Below, in pieces: positions 1 to 5,629 of a DNA stretch of 7,989 nucleotides; position 1 is the first letter of the stretch; each line of letters begins with the position of its first letter. Made by a program: the position numbers and the translations under genes. The DNA lies in contig JAGHDU010000007.1 in NCBI GenBank assembly GCA_021159785.1, positions 1 through 7,989 of the forward strand, written 5' to 3'. Source of the stretch: Staphylothermus sp. (GTDB taxonomy: Archaea; Thermoproteota; Thermoprotei_A; Sulfolobales; Desulfurococcaceae). Under the pieces are notes generated by a model. It ran no database searches. It worked only from the letters and a program-made list of their open reading frames with translations, and had not been told where the DNA came from.

Positions 1-22
1 ATTCTAACAGAATACATCATGA

Positions 23-345
23 CTATTCATTACAATGATCGCCTGAACTATAAATTCCGTGATTGTTATATACGTTCAAAAACTCTTCACAGATCATCCT
101 AGCTAGTCTGGCGCCCTCTTTGGTTAAACGGTATAAATCTGTACCACCATACTTCTCGACAAGACCTCTCGACCATAGAATCTTTAATGCCTTCTTTACG
201 GTCTTAGTACCAATTTTATGACTGATTTCTTCCTAATAGTTTCGGGACGTTTATGACAATAAATAGAGCCGCCGCAAACTATGTATAAACCGCATAAAAC
301 CGCTATCAATTCGTCCTCGTAGGATTTCCCATGATTCCACCAGAA
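23..345 (-). pseudogene. Winged-helix DNA-binding protein relic (frameshifted)
   Basis: Two minus-strand frames together read like one small winged-helix regulator. The downstream frame (232 to the TAG at 23-25) contains EEISHKIGTKTVKKALKILW followed by SRGLVEKYGG and YRLTKEGARLA. This is the helix-turn-helix, recognition-helix and wing pattern of MarR/ArsR-like archaeal regulators. It has no usable start codon and is preceded in frame by a stop at 233-235. The upstream frame carries a plausible N-terminal helix (ELIAVLCGLYIV) ending in RPETI exactly where the second frame begins, so a single-base indel near 232-236 explains the break. A TTG at 307-309 is the best start I can find. A TATA-like element lies at 362-369 on this strand. 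The target genes are unknown. The winged-helix reading is fairly secure; that it was once one gene is an inference. Confidence 0.5.
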
Positions 346-375
346 TGATAAATGGTGATCTTACTATATAAGTCT

Positions 376-478
376 TTCTGGAAGAATAATAGAAGCTATT
401 TTTCATCTTCCAGAACCAAAATCTTTAATAAATAGTATTACAAAATAATACTAGTGGATAAATAATACTGGAAGAATA
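376..478. repeat. CTGGAAGA boxes and AATAATACT direct repeats
   Basis: TTCTGGAAGA (376-385) and TCTTCCAGAA (406-415) form a perfect 10-bp inverted repeat with a 20-bp spacer. CTGGAAGAATA at 378-388 recurs at 468-478. AATAATACT occurs at 444-452 and again at 461-469, 17 bp apart. All lie in the space between the minus-strand winged-helix relic and the plus-strand AbrB-fold gene, so they are candidate operators for either regulator. Confidence 0.5.
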
Positions 479-498
479 GCACTCCGAGGAAAAAGGTG
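456..498 (+). promoter_or_regulatory. TATA-like element and GGTG ribosome-binding site of the AbrB-fold gene
   Basis: An A/T-rich TATA-like stretch (GGATAAATAATA, 456-467) lies about 40 bases before the start codon. GGTG at 495-498 follows a purine run (GAGGAAAAA) and sits 6 bases before the ATG at 505. This decides the start against the in-frame GTG at 496, which overlaps the binding site itself. Confidence 0.45.
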
Positions 499-504
499 TA
501 TATA

Positions 505-1032
505 ATGAAGAAACAAGCCCTCCTCAAAACACTAGTATACAGAGAACTCCTCGAAGCCGCTAAGCCCAAGCCCCTAGAGTACGTCTCGTTCCTAGCCCGC
601 GTCAAGGCGGAGAAACAGAAAAAGAGGCTGAAAACAGGAGAAATAAAAGAATACATAACCTACAGACTGACTATCCCAAGAGAAGCAGCTGAAAAACTAA
701 GACTAGACCCAGAGGAAGATAACCTACTAGTAGTCAGAATAGCCAAGCCCAAATGGTACCACCTAATGAACTACAACGACAAAGACGTGGCAAAAGCAAT
801 CTGGAAAAAACTACCCACATGGATAAAAACAGAACTATGCACCAACAAACTAGCACCCGAACAATTATGCAACCAGTACCAAACAACAACACTAATCCTA
901 ACACAACAAGAAATCAAAGAACTAGACCTAGACCCTAACAAGCCAATAACACTAAAGGAGCTGGAAAAGAAAATCCTAGAAAAACACACCAAGAAAACTA
1001 ATGCCTCCCTTGAGAAGGGGTACTCCCTTTAA
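505..1032 (+). CDS. AbrB/MazE/SpoVT-fold DNA-binding protein
   Basis: This 175-residue protein probably binds DNA as a transcriptional regulator or antitoxin-like factor. Residues about 48-82 (KEYITYRLTIPREAAEKLRL, then an acidic turn and LLVVRIAKPKW) match the swapped-hairpin AbrB pattern: a strand, the 'IPREAAEKL' helix entry, then a beta strand. Residues 1-45 are a basic N-terminal extension (KAEKQKKRLKTG). Residues 91-160 form a lysine-rich helical C-terminal part with a second short 'ILTQQEIKEL' segment. The total is much longer than a minimal AbrB domain (about 50 residues). No toxin gene follows; the next genes are convergent. The upstream repeats could be its own operator. Wobble positions are almost all A or C after the first 40 codons. 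The fold is seen from motif only; the target is unknown. Confidence 0.6.
   Translation: MKKQALLKTLVYRELLEAAKPKPLEYVSFLARVKAEKQKKRLKTGEIKEYITYRLTIPREAAEKLRLDPEEDNLLVVRIAKPKWYHLMNYNDKDVAKAIWKKLPTWIKTELCTNKLAPEQLCNQYQTTTLILTQQEIKELDLDPNKPITLKELEKKILEKHTKKTNASLEKGYSL
1007..1029 (+). other. Alternating CCCTT/AAGGG inverted repeats at gene end
   Basis: CCCTT (1007-1011), AAGGG (1015-1019) and CCCTT (1025-1029) can form either of two mutually exclusive small hairpins across the last codons of the AbrB-fold gene. A role in transcript ending or mRNA stability is possible, but the stems are only 5 bp. The following gap to 1144, between convergent genes, holds no gene I can see and is T-rich on the plus strand. 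Confidence 0.25.
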
Positions 1033-1144
1033 GAAAGTGGTGCCCGGAATATTGTTTAGTGCTCTTATCCTATTTATGGTGCCCTGCTGGTGATTGTGAA
1101 TGATTTTGTTTGATTTCTCCGTCGCGGTGTATTTCTTTTACTAT

Positions 1145-1639
1145 TTATTCTGGCACAAGAGCGTATATACTGGTATTTTTGACTGGTATATTAATTAGGA
1201 TGGATTTCTTGTTCTTCTCTTGGCTCAGGTTCAAGCATATTTTATCCTCCACGGTTACTAGCCTACGTTCCCTATTCTGATACTCGATCTCTGCAAATCT
1301 TGTAACGAAATGAGCAGCAAGAATGTTTTCAGGGAAAAACTCTAAAACCTTACAAGTACGGCCACAGAGTACAAGCTCCTCTATATTTCCCTTTACACCA
1401 TTCATGATGATCTTGTACCCACCATGCATAACCACATCAATATCTTCAAGAAAAGAAACAAGAGACTTAGACCCCTTTTCGTCAGTATAGAGATCCAAGA
1501 GAGGCATATCAAACACGTAACGAACCATTACATATAGATCCAGCCCCTCCAGAACCTCAATAAGCTTCTCAGCAGATAATAAACCATACACATTATAGAA
1601 AAACCTCTCATTACCCCCACTATTTTCTATAACAAGCAT
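1145..1639 (-). CDS. Hypothetical protein (second gene of a two-gene minus-strand unit)
   Basis: This 164-residue protein matches no family I recognise. It alternates hydrophobic strands and charged helices (KLIEVLEGLDLYVMVRYVF; NIEELVLCGRTCKVLEFF; SILINIPVKNTSIYALVPE), suggesting a soluble alpha/beta or beta-rich cytoplasmic protein. There is no signal peptide, no clear membrane segment and no P-loop. Two cysteines lie four residues apart (CGRTC), too few for a metal site on their own. The ATG lies only 6 bases after the stop of the preceding gene. GGTGGTG, embedded in the end of that gene about 12 bases before the ATG, can act as its ribosome-binding site. The two genes are therefore probably co-transcribed and may act together. 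Reading frame and start are fairly secure; function is unknown. Confidence 0.6.
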   Translation of the reverse strand: MLVIENSGGNERFFYNVYGLLSAEKLIEVLEGLDLYVMVRYVFDMPLLDLYTDEKGSKSLVSFLEDIDVVMHGGYKIIMNGVKGNIEELVLCGRTCKVLEFFPENILAAHFVTRFAEIEYQNRERRLVTVEDKICLNLSQEKNKKSILINIPVKNTSIYALVPE

Positions 1640-1645
1640 AAACCT

Positions 1646-2014
1646 TCAATACACCACCAAAAACCTTAGAAGGGTACCCGATAACCTAAAAGACCTAGAC
1701 CCATCTTCCAGCAAAACATCAAACTCCATATAATCATCCCCAAAAACAGCAACATCCCCAAACCTAACCTCCCTCAAACCAGAAACACCCCTAGGATCCA
1801 CAGCACGCAAAACCCTACCAGCAACAACCCTAAACCTATCATGCAACACAATAACCGCCCCAGTATTAGTAACTAATTCTTCATATCTTGGTATTAGTAT
1901 TGAATAATATACCTTTGAGTTCTGACCCAGAACCAGTTCTGAGTCAATAATTGGATAGTGATTATGTGGGTTTCTCGCCGTGGAACGTTTATTATGTAAT
2001 TCTATGGCAACCAT
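1646..2014 (-). CDS. Hypothetical beta-rich protein, divergent from the ATPase gene
   Basis: The frame gives 122 residues with many short valine- and arginine-rich strands (AVIVLHDRFRVVAGRVLRAV; REVRFGDVAVFGDDYMEFDV; SFRLSGTLLRFLVVY). This suggests a small beta-barrel or beta-sandwich; I recognise no family. The start is uncertain. The ATG at 2014 has no GGTG site, and a TATA-like element lies directly against it, so transcription may begin inside the first 10 codons and translation further in. The gene is followed after 6 bases by the hypothetical gene ending at 1145, and diverges from the ATPase gene across about 45 bases, so the three may share regulation. Codon use shifts within the gene: the second half uses G or T at nearly every wobble position. 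I see no catalytic motif. Confidence 0.55.
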   Translation of the reverse strand: MVAIELHNKRSTARNPHNHYPIIDSELVLGQNSKVYYSILIPRYEELVTNTGAVIVLHDRFRVVAGRVLRAVDPRGVSGLREVRFGDVAVFGDDYMEFDVLLEDGSRSFRLSGTLLRFLVVY

Positions 2015-2058
2015 TATATACTGGTGGGGGTACTAGTTACTAGTAGGGGTACTAGTAA
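2012..2058 (+). promoter_or_regulatory. Divergent promoter with repeated GGGGTACTAGT
   Basis: TTATATA (2014-2020) is a good TATA box for the ATPase gene, putting the transcript start near 2040. GGGGTACTAGT occurs at 2027-2037 and again at 2046-2056, offset 19 bp. TACTAGTTACTAGTA (2031-2045) is a perfect palindrome between them. The second copy also supplies the GGGGT ribosome-binding site 8 bases before the ATG. Overlap of operator-like repeats with the transcript start and binding site suggests repression by a dimeric protein. Confidence 0.5.
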
Positions 2059-3180
2059 ATGTTATTTGATATAAGGCCTAAGACAAGGCTTAAGGATCTG
2101 TTTGATCGTGAAAGAGAGATTAATGAGTTAAAACAAAGCATTGAGCTTGGAGAACCACTCATTATTATCTATGGTGTACGCAGAGTAGGCAAGACAAGCC
2201 TGCTAAGAGCATGTCTTAACGAATTCGGATACCCCTATGTATTAATCGATGTCCGAGAAGTATTCGAGGAACACAGCTATATAACCAAGAATCACCTCTA
2301 CGAACAAATGGCCAGGTTCTTCACCAGTAATCTAGAGTTTTTCGAAAAACTGGGATTCAGGATAAAGGATTTATTGAAGCACATCAAGGTCTTCCACTTA
2401 AGCAACATAGGCATAGAAGTCGATCTATCTGTAAATGTTAGTATAACGAGCATTCTTAGAACATTCAACGACTGGGCCAAGAAACACAGTACCAGGTTCA
2501 TCATAGCATTCGACGAAGCGCAATACCTAAGATTCTCAGGAGCAACCCGATATGACGGGATCTTCGCATGGGCCTACGATAACCTAGAAAACCTAACAAT
2601 AATAATCACCGGTAGCGAAATAGGCGTTCTCAGAGACTTCCTAAAACTAGACAATCCAAAAGCACCACTCTACGGAAGATACGTCCGAGAAATAATCCTC
2701 AACAAATTCACCACAGAACAAAGCAGAGAATTCCTAAAGAAAGGATTCAACGAACTAGGCATAAACATACACGATCATGAAATAGACGAAGTCATCAACA
2801 AACTAGACGGGATCCCAGGATGGCTCACCCTCTACGGCTACTACCGCGGAATACAGAAACTAGACCATAAAAAAGCATTAAACAAAGTATTCGAGACAGG
2901 CTCCAAACTAGTAATAGAAGAACTAGAAAAAATCATAGCCCCCTCAAAACAAAGATACCTAGCAATACTAGAAGCAATAACACACGGAGCAACCCGATGG
3001 ACCCAGATAAAAACCTACATAGAATACAGAACAAAAACACGCATAGCAGACAAAAACTTCACAAACCTACTCAAAAAACTAGTAAAATACGGAATAATAG
3101 AAAAACAAGAAGACCAATACAAGATAACAGACCCACTAATAATACACGCAATCAAAACAATCGTCTCCCAGCCTACATAA
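2059..3180 (+). CDS. Archaeal P-loop ATPase (ATPase_2/STAND-like) with C-terminal winged helix
   Basis: This 373-residue protein is a complete member of the archaeal ATPase family (Pfam PF01637 type), cytoplasmic and ATP-dependent. The N-terminal 'LFDREREINEL' box (14-24) is followed by Walker A GVRRVGKT (39-46). Walker B is FIIAFDEAQ (147-155), a sensor-1-like IIITGS lies at 181-186, and LYGR (204-207) is in the place of the conserved arginine. Residues about 295-366 form a winged helix (RWTQIKTYIEYRT, FTNLLKKLVKYGIIEK, YKITDPL), so it may contact DNA. These ATPases are abundant in archaea and mostly of unknown cellular role; links to mobile elements and defence have been proposed. It is divergent from two unknown genes and followed after 18 bases by a small interrupted frame. 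Wobble use drifts from mixed to almost purely A/C along the gene. Confidence 0.85.
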   Translation: MLFDIRPKTRLKDLFDREREINELKQSIELGEPLIIIYGVRRVGKTSLLRACLNEFGYPYVLIDVREVFEEHSYITKNHLYEQMARFFTSNLEFFEKLGFRIKDLLKHIKVFHLSNIGIEVDLSVNVSITSILRTFNDWAKKHSTRFIIAFDEAQYLRFSGATRYDGIFAWAYDNLENLTIIITGSEIGVLRDFLKLDNPKAPLYGRYVREIILNKFTTEQSREFLKKGFNELGINIHDHEIDEVINKLDGIPGWLTLYGYYRGIQKLDHKKALNKVFETGSKLVIEELEKIIAPSKQRYLAILEAITHGATRWTQIKTYIEYRTKTRIADKNFTNLLKKLVKYGIIEKQEDQYKITDPLIIHAIKTIVSQPT

Positions 3181-3198
3181 ACAAACGGGGACCAAGAA

Positions 3199-3477
3199 AT
3201 GAGTAAACGGGTCAAACTCACACTCGAAGAACTCAAGAAGGCAAAACCACTACCGCATTTTTGGGATGAAAAATGAGGAGTAGAGGATCCAACCGTTCTA
3301 GCATGGGTAATAAGTAATGCTAATAAATGGAAACCCCGGAGAGTAGAGAGTAAGGGAAGATGGATAGAGTCTATAGAGCATAACGGCTTCAGATATCTTG
3401 GTGCAATCCGGCTTCCCGACGGAAAAATATTTTTGGCTGATACAGAGGGTTCGGGCTTCATTGTCACTTCTAATTAG
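3199..3477 (+). pseudogene. Small ORF downstream of the ATPase, interrupted by an in-frame TGA
   Basis: An ATG at 3199, with GGGGACC a few bases upstream, opens a 93-codon frame ending in TAG at 3475-3477. It carries one in-frame TGA at codon 26 (3274-3276). The first part reads MSKRVKLTLEELKKAKPLPH; the second part begins GVEDPTVLAWVISNANKWKP and ends in a beta-rich stretch (YLGAIRLPDGKIFLADTEGS) with ordinary coding character. No start codon lies close after the TGA, so the second part depends on readthrough or is dead. A CGA to TGA change is the simplest explanation. Crenarchaea are not known to use selenocysteine, and TGA readthrough is an untested alternative. The gene starts 18 bases after the ATPase stop and was probably in its operon. 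I do not recognise the family. Confidence 0.5.
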
Positions 3478-3626
3478 CTTTAATTATTTTTAGTGACTCG
3501 CCTTCATCACCCTTGTCTTCACTCTCCCCCCGCTCTCCGGGAGTCTAGTTTCATTGTCTTAGCCTTCTGCATCGCTCTCCTAGACTTCCTTGAGCGAGGG
3601 TAGAGCTTCATGGGGTTAGGCTTCAT
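3470..3626 (-). pseudogene. Small basic ORF, probably frameshifted at a C6 run
   Basis: An ATG at 3626 opens MKPNPMKLYPRSRKSRRAMQ followed by KAKTMKLDSRRAGGE, then a TGA at 3519-3521 (35 residues, strongly basic). Removing one base in the homopolymer C6 at 3526-3531 continues the frame as ESEDKGDEGESLKIIKAN to a stop at 3470-3472. That would give about 51 residues with a basic head and acidic tail. It lies convergent to the small interrupted gene and divergent from the AbrB-like gene at 3737. I recognise no family, and it is short enough to be chance. Confidence 0.3.
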
Positions 3627-3736
3627 CCTTGCCTCTGTCTCCTTATCGGTTCGTCTACCCAGCCCTCATAGTATAGTAATGGTAGTAACATTTATAATTT
3701 TTATTGCTACTACTTATTATTAGGGGTGCTATACCA
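3627..3736 (+). promoter_or_regulatory. Promoter and GGGGTG ribosome-binding site of the AbrB/TnpB module
   Basis: TTTATAATTT at 3691-3700 is a TATA-like element that would place transcription near 3722. GGGGTG at 3723-3728 lies 8 bases before the ATG at 3737, which decides that start over an in-frame upstream ATG at 3704. The rest of the gap holds a minus-strand TATA-like TACTATACT near 3670 that could serve the basic ORF. Confidence 0.45.
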
Positions 3737-3898
3737 ATGGAGCACTACGTGTTTAAGTCTAGGATAATTAGTGCTGGTTACGATAAGTACGGGAACCCTA
3801 GGTACTCGATATCGATACCAAAGGAGGTTGTTGAAAAGATGAAGCATCTACATGGAAGAGAGGTTATAGTACATGTCATCGTACCAGATAGCTGGTAA
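3737..3898 (+). CDS. Small AbrB-fold protein preceding the TnpB-related gene
   Basis: This 53-residue protein is almost exactly one swapped-hairpin AbrB domain. FKSRIISAGYDKYGNPRYSI gives the first strands, SIPKEVVEKMKHLHG is the typical 'IPKEVVEK' helix with a glycine turn, and REVIVHVIV is the last strand. It probably binds DNA as a dimer, possibly controlling its own module. The last 26 bases overlap the start of the TnpB-related frame (ATG at 3873), so the two look translationally coupled. The alternative, a single fused gene broken near 3890, cannot be excluded, because the second frame reads on smoothly (QIAGKVVADNP). The length fits a complete domain, which favours two genes. Start chosen by the GGGGTG site. 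Confidence 0.6.
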   Translation: MEHYVFKSRIISAGYDKYGNPRYSISIPKEVVEKMKHLHGREVIVHVIVPDSW

Positions 3899-4996
3899 GG
3901 TAGTAGCTGACAATCCAAGAGCATTAGAAAACTTCAGGTTCGTGACCGTAAATGGCAAGCTAATAATAGATAACCCGCTAGACCACATGAAGCTCGTTAG
4001 GTTAGCGAGGACTTACGCATCTGTCGTTAGGAAGTCGCTAAACCTTATATGGGGAGAATGTACTCACAAAGAAGTTACTAAAATACTCTACAATATATTA
4101 CCAAACTATGTATATCTTGAAACAGCTTTTAAGAATGCTAAAGCAATTGCTGAGAACATTAGGTTCTACGAAGAGAGTTTTGGTAAGAATAAGGTATTAG
4201 CTGATATACGTAGATTCTGGATTGCTAGTCGTGGTAATAAATGGGATAAGGGCAATAGGAACATCAAACTAATACCAAAGATAGTTACTTTGAAGTTTTA
4301 ATTAAGTATCCTTGGGATACCTCATGGATTGAAGCCAAGGCGTTCTTCGGAGAGGAATACATCCCGTTACTGAAGGAGCTAATAGAATTAGCAAATAAGA
4401 GAAAGGAAGGATATGGCACTGTAATTAGTTTTAGGGAATACCCTAGAATACACATACAAATACCACTATGGATATACTTGAAATATTTGTCAACACCTAA
4501 ACCTAAAGGCTATGGCTTGGTTGCAGGTTTTGACGTTAATAGTGATAGGATCAACGTGGCAGTTTTAAATGGTGATAGAAACATGGTTGCCGTGAAGACT
4601 TTCTGGTATAGTGAAACAGTATCTCATGGTTTTCCCAGAGAAAAAGCTAAACGTGTAAGACTTAACGCCTTAACCAAAGCTTTGATGTGGTGCAGGAGGA
4701 TAGGTGTGGATTACGTAGTATTCGAGGACTTAACAAGAATAAAATATAAGAGGTTCACAAGCAATCCCTATGCTAACCGTAAGATAGCGAAGTTTCCGAA
4801 GAAGCAAATACTTGCTCATGGAGTCATTAAAGCATTGAAGCTAGGATTCATAATAGTGCTGGTCAATCCTAAGGGAACAACCAATAGCGTAACCCATGAA
4901 CAAATAATGAGAGAGAAAGGGCTAGATAGACACATGGCAAGTGCATACATAATAGCATATAGAGGATTAAAAATAATTAAAAATCATAGAAAATAA
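3873..4996 (+). pseudogene. TnpB-related protein (IS200/IS605 OrfB family), zinc-ribbon-less, frameshifted
   Basis: Two plus-strand frames join into one RNase H-fold protein of about 375 residues. Frame one (3873 to about 4283) carries the TnpB N-terminal helical region (LVRLARTYASVVRKSLNLIW; RFWIASRGNKWDKGNRNIKL). It ends at a stop (4299-4301) after a one-base slip near 4284; the second frame then continues DSYFEVLIKYPWDTSW to the TAA at 4994-4996. RuvC-like catalytic residues are all retained: Asp in VAGFDVNSD (codon 4532), Glu in VVFEDL (codon 4724), Asp in GLDRHMASA (codon 4925). The CxxC zinc ribbon that normally sits between the last two is absent: VNPKGTTNS stands where VxPxxTSxxC is expected. 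TnpB proteins are RNA-guided DNA nucleases; this subgroup resembles TnpB-related accessory proteins of Thermoprotei. No tnpA is present. The break makes activity unlikely here. Confidence 0.75.
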
Positions 4997-5002
4997 TTAA
5001 AA
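4970..5002. repeat. 13-bp direct repeat AAAATAATTAAAA
   Basis: AAAATAATTAAAA occurs at 4970-4982 and 4990-5002 (offset 20), spanning the last codons and stop of the TnpB-related frame. It may mark the element's right end, but its low complexity makes chance or slippage possible. Confidence 0.3.
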
Positions 5003-5045
5003 CTCTGTCAAGGCTTTCTCGATAATGAGCTTAGCTAGATAATAG

Positions 5046-5053
5046 TTATATAA
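5046..5053 (+). promoter_or_regulatory. TATA box before the GC-rich RNA
   Basis: TTATATAA at 5046-5053 is a strong archaeal TATA match. Transcription 25 or so bases downstream would begin at about 5076-5080, immediately before the GC-rich structured segment. This position supports plus-strand transcription of that segment. Confidence 0.45.
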
Positions 5054-5080
5054 GTCGTATCTGAATAAATTAATTATGAA

Positions 5081-5152
5081 TGGGCCGCGGAGTGGCCCCC
5101 ACGGTGAAGGAGGGATGAGCCGTGGGCTTATTGCCGTGACGCGGCCTGGGTC
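5081..5152 (+). ncRNA. Putative GC-rich structured non-coding RNA (possibly H/ACA-like)
   Basis: This 72-base segment is very GC-rich within A/T-rich surroundings, the classic sign of a structured RNA in a hyperthermophile. GGCCGCG (5083-5089) pairs perfectly with CGCGGCC (5140-5146). Inside that, CCCACGG (5098-5104) pairs perfectly with CCGTGGG (5120-5126) around a 15-base loop beginning TGA and ending ATGAG. The loop could form an L7Ae-type k-loop. Between the helices, 8 and 13 unpaired bases form an internal loop that could be a pseudouridylation pocket. However, no clear ACA box follows the outer helix, so the H/ACA assignment is weak. A TATA box lies at the right distance. It starts 85 bases after the TnpB-related gene, so a TnpB guide RNA is another possibility. 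The opposite strand is an open frame here, which is the main alternative. Confidence 0.55.
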
Positions 5153-5162
5153 AATATATTAT

Positions 5163-5627
5163 TCATTTCCCAAACTCTCTTAGCTTTTCCCAGTACTTCT
5201 TCGGATTATTCTTCAGGATCAAACGGAAATAATTTGCTAGGTTATCAGCTATTGTCATTAGTTCATCCATATATAGTGGTTTAGGTGAACTCTCTAGGAC
5301 TATATGTTTATGATTTATGTTTTTTGATAACTTATCATCCACGATAACAAGAACTGGGCGATACAACTGTATGATTTCGTTCACCTTACTTACTGTTTTA
5401 ACTATTCTAACCACTTCAAGTACTCTACTAAGCTTCATAAACCTCTTCTCAAAAAACCTAATATACATAGACTTCCTACGTGATGGCACTCTGCGGAAAT
5501 GTTTAAGCCCAGCACAATATTGACCAAAAACCCTAGATTTCAATACATGCTCATCAGCACCGACAACAGCTATTACTCTCCCACCATTCTCGCTACGATC
5601 AACAGCAATTATTAAATCCTTGTTCAT
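5163..5627 (-). CDS. Hypothetical protein with possible RNase H-like fold
   Basis: This 154-residue protein opens with LIIAVDRSENGGRVIAVVGA (residues 5-24), a strand-Asp-turn-strand pattern like the first hairpin of RNase H/RuvC folds. A central VLVIVDDKL strand (92-100) and a late TIADNLANYFRL helix (125-136) carry further aspartates. Such a D...D...D arrangement would suit a metal-dependent nuclease, but the match is by pattern only and no named family is recognised. The middle is very basic (HFRRVPSRRKS; RFFEKRF), consistent with nucleic acid binding. It is the last gene of the minus-strand operon, starting a few bases after the VirB4-like relic where that protein's missing C-terminal half should be. 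The ATG at 5627 has only a weak GGACGGGCAGG site upstream. Confidence 0.5.
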   Translation of the reverse strand: MNKDLIIAVDRSENGGRVIAVVGADEHVLKSRVFGQYCAGLKHFRRVPSRRKSMYIRFFEKRFMKLSRVLEVVRIVKTVSKVNEIIQLYRPVLVIVDDKLSKNINHKHIVLESSPKPLYMDELMTIADNLANYFRLILKNNPKKYWEKLREFGK

Positions 5628-5629
5628 GG

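Noticed and set aside
376..478. CRISPR-like array
   Set aside because: The repeats are 8-11 bp with irregular spacing and mixed orientation; no 24-37 bp repeat-spacer pattern and no cas gene is present.
438..992. Minus-strand and alternative-frame ORFs opposite the AbrB-fold gene
   Set aside because: They lie under a gene with a good ribosome-binding site and a recognisable fold; their translations are serine/phenylalanine-rich shadows.
3015..3467. 150-residue minus-strand frame over the ATPase end and small gene
   Set aside because: It overlaps the 3' end of a clear ATPase gene. Its composition is that expected opposite an A/C-biased gene, and it shows no motif.
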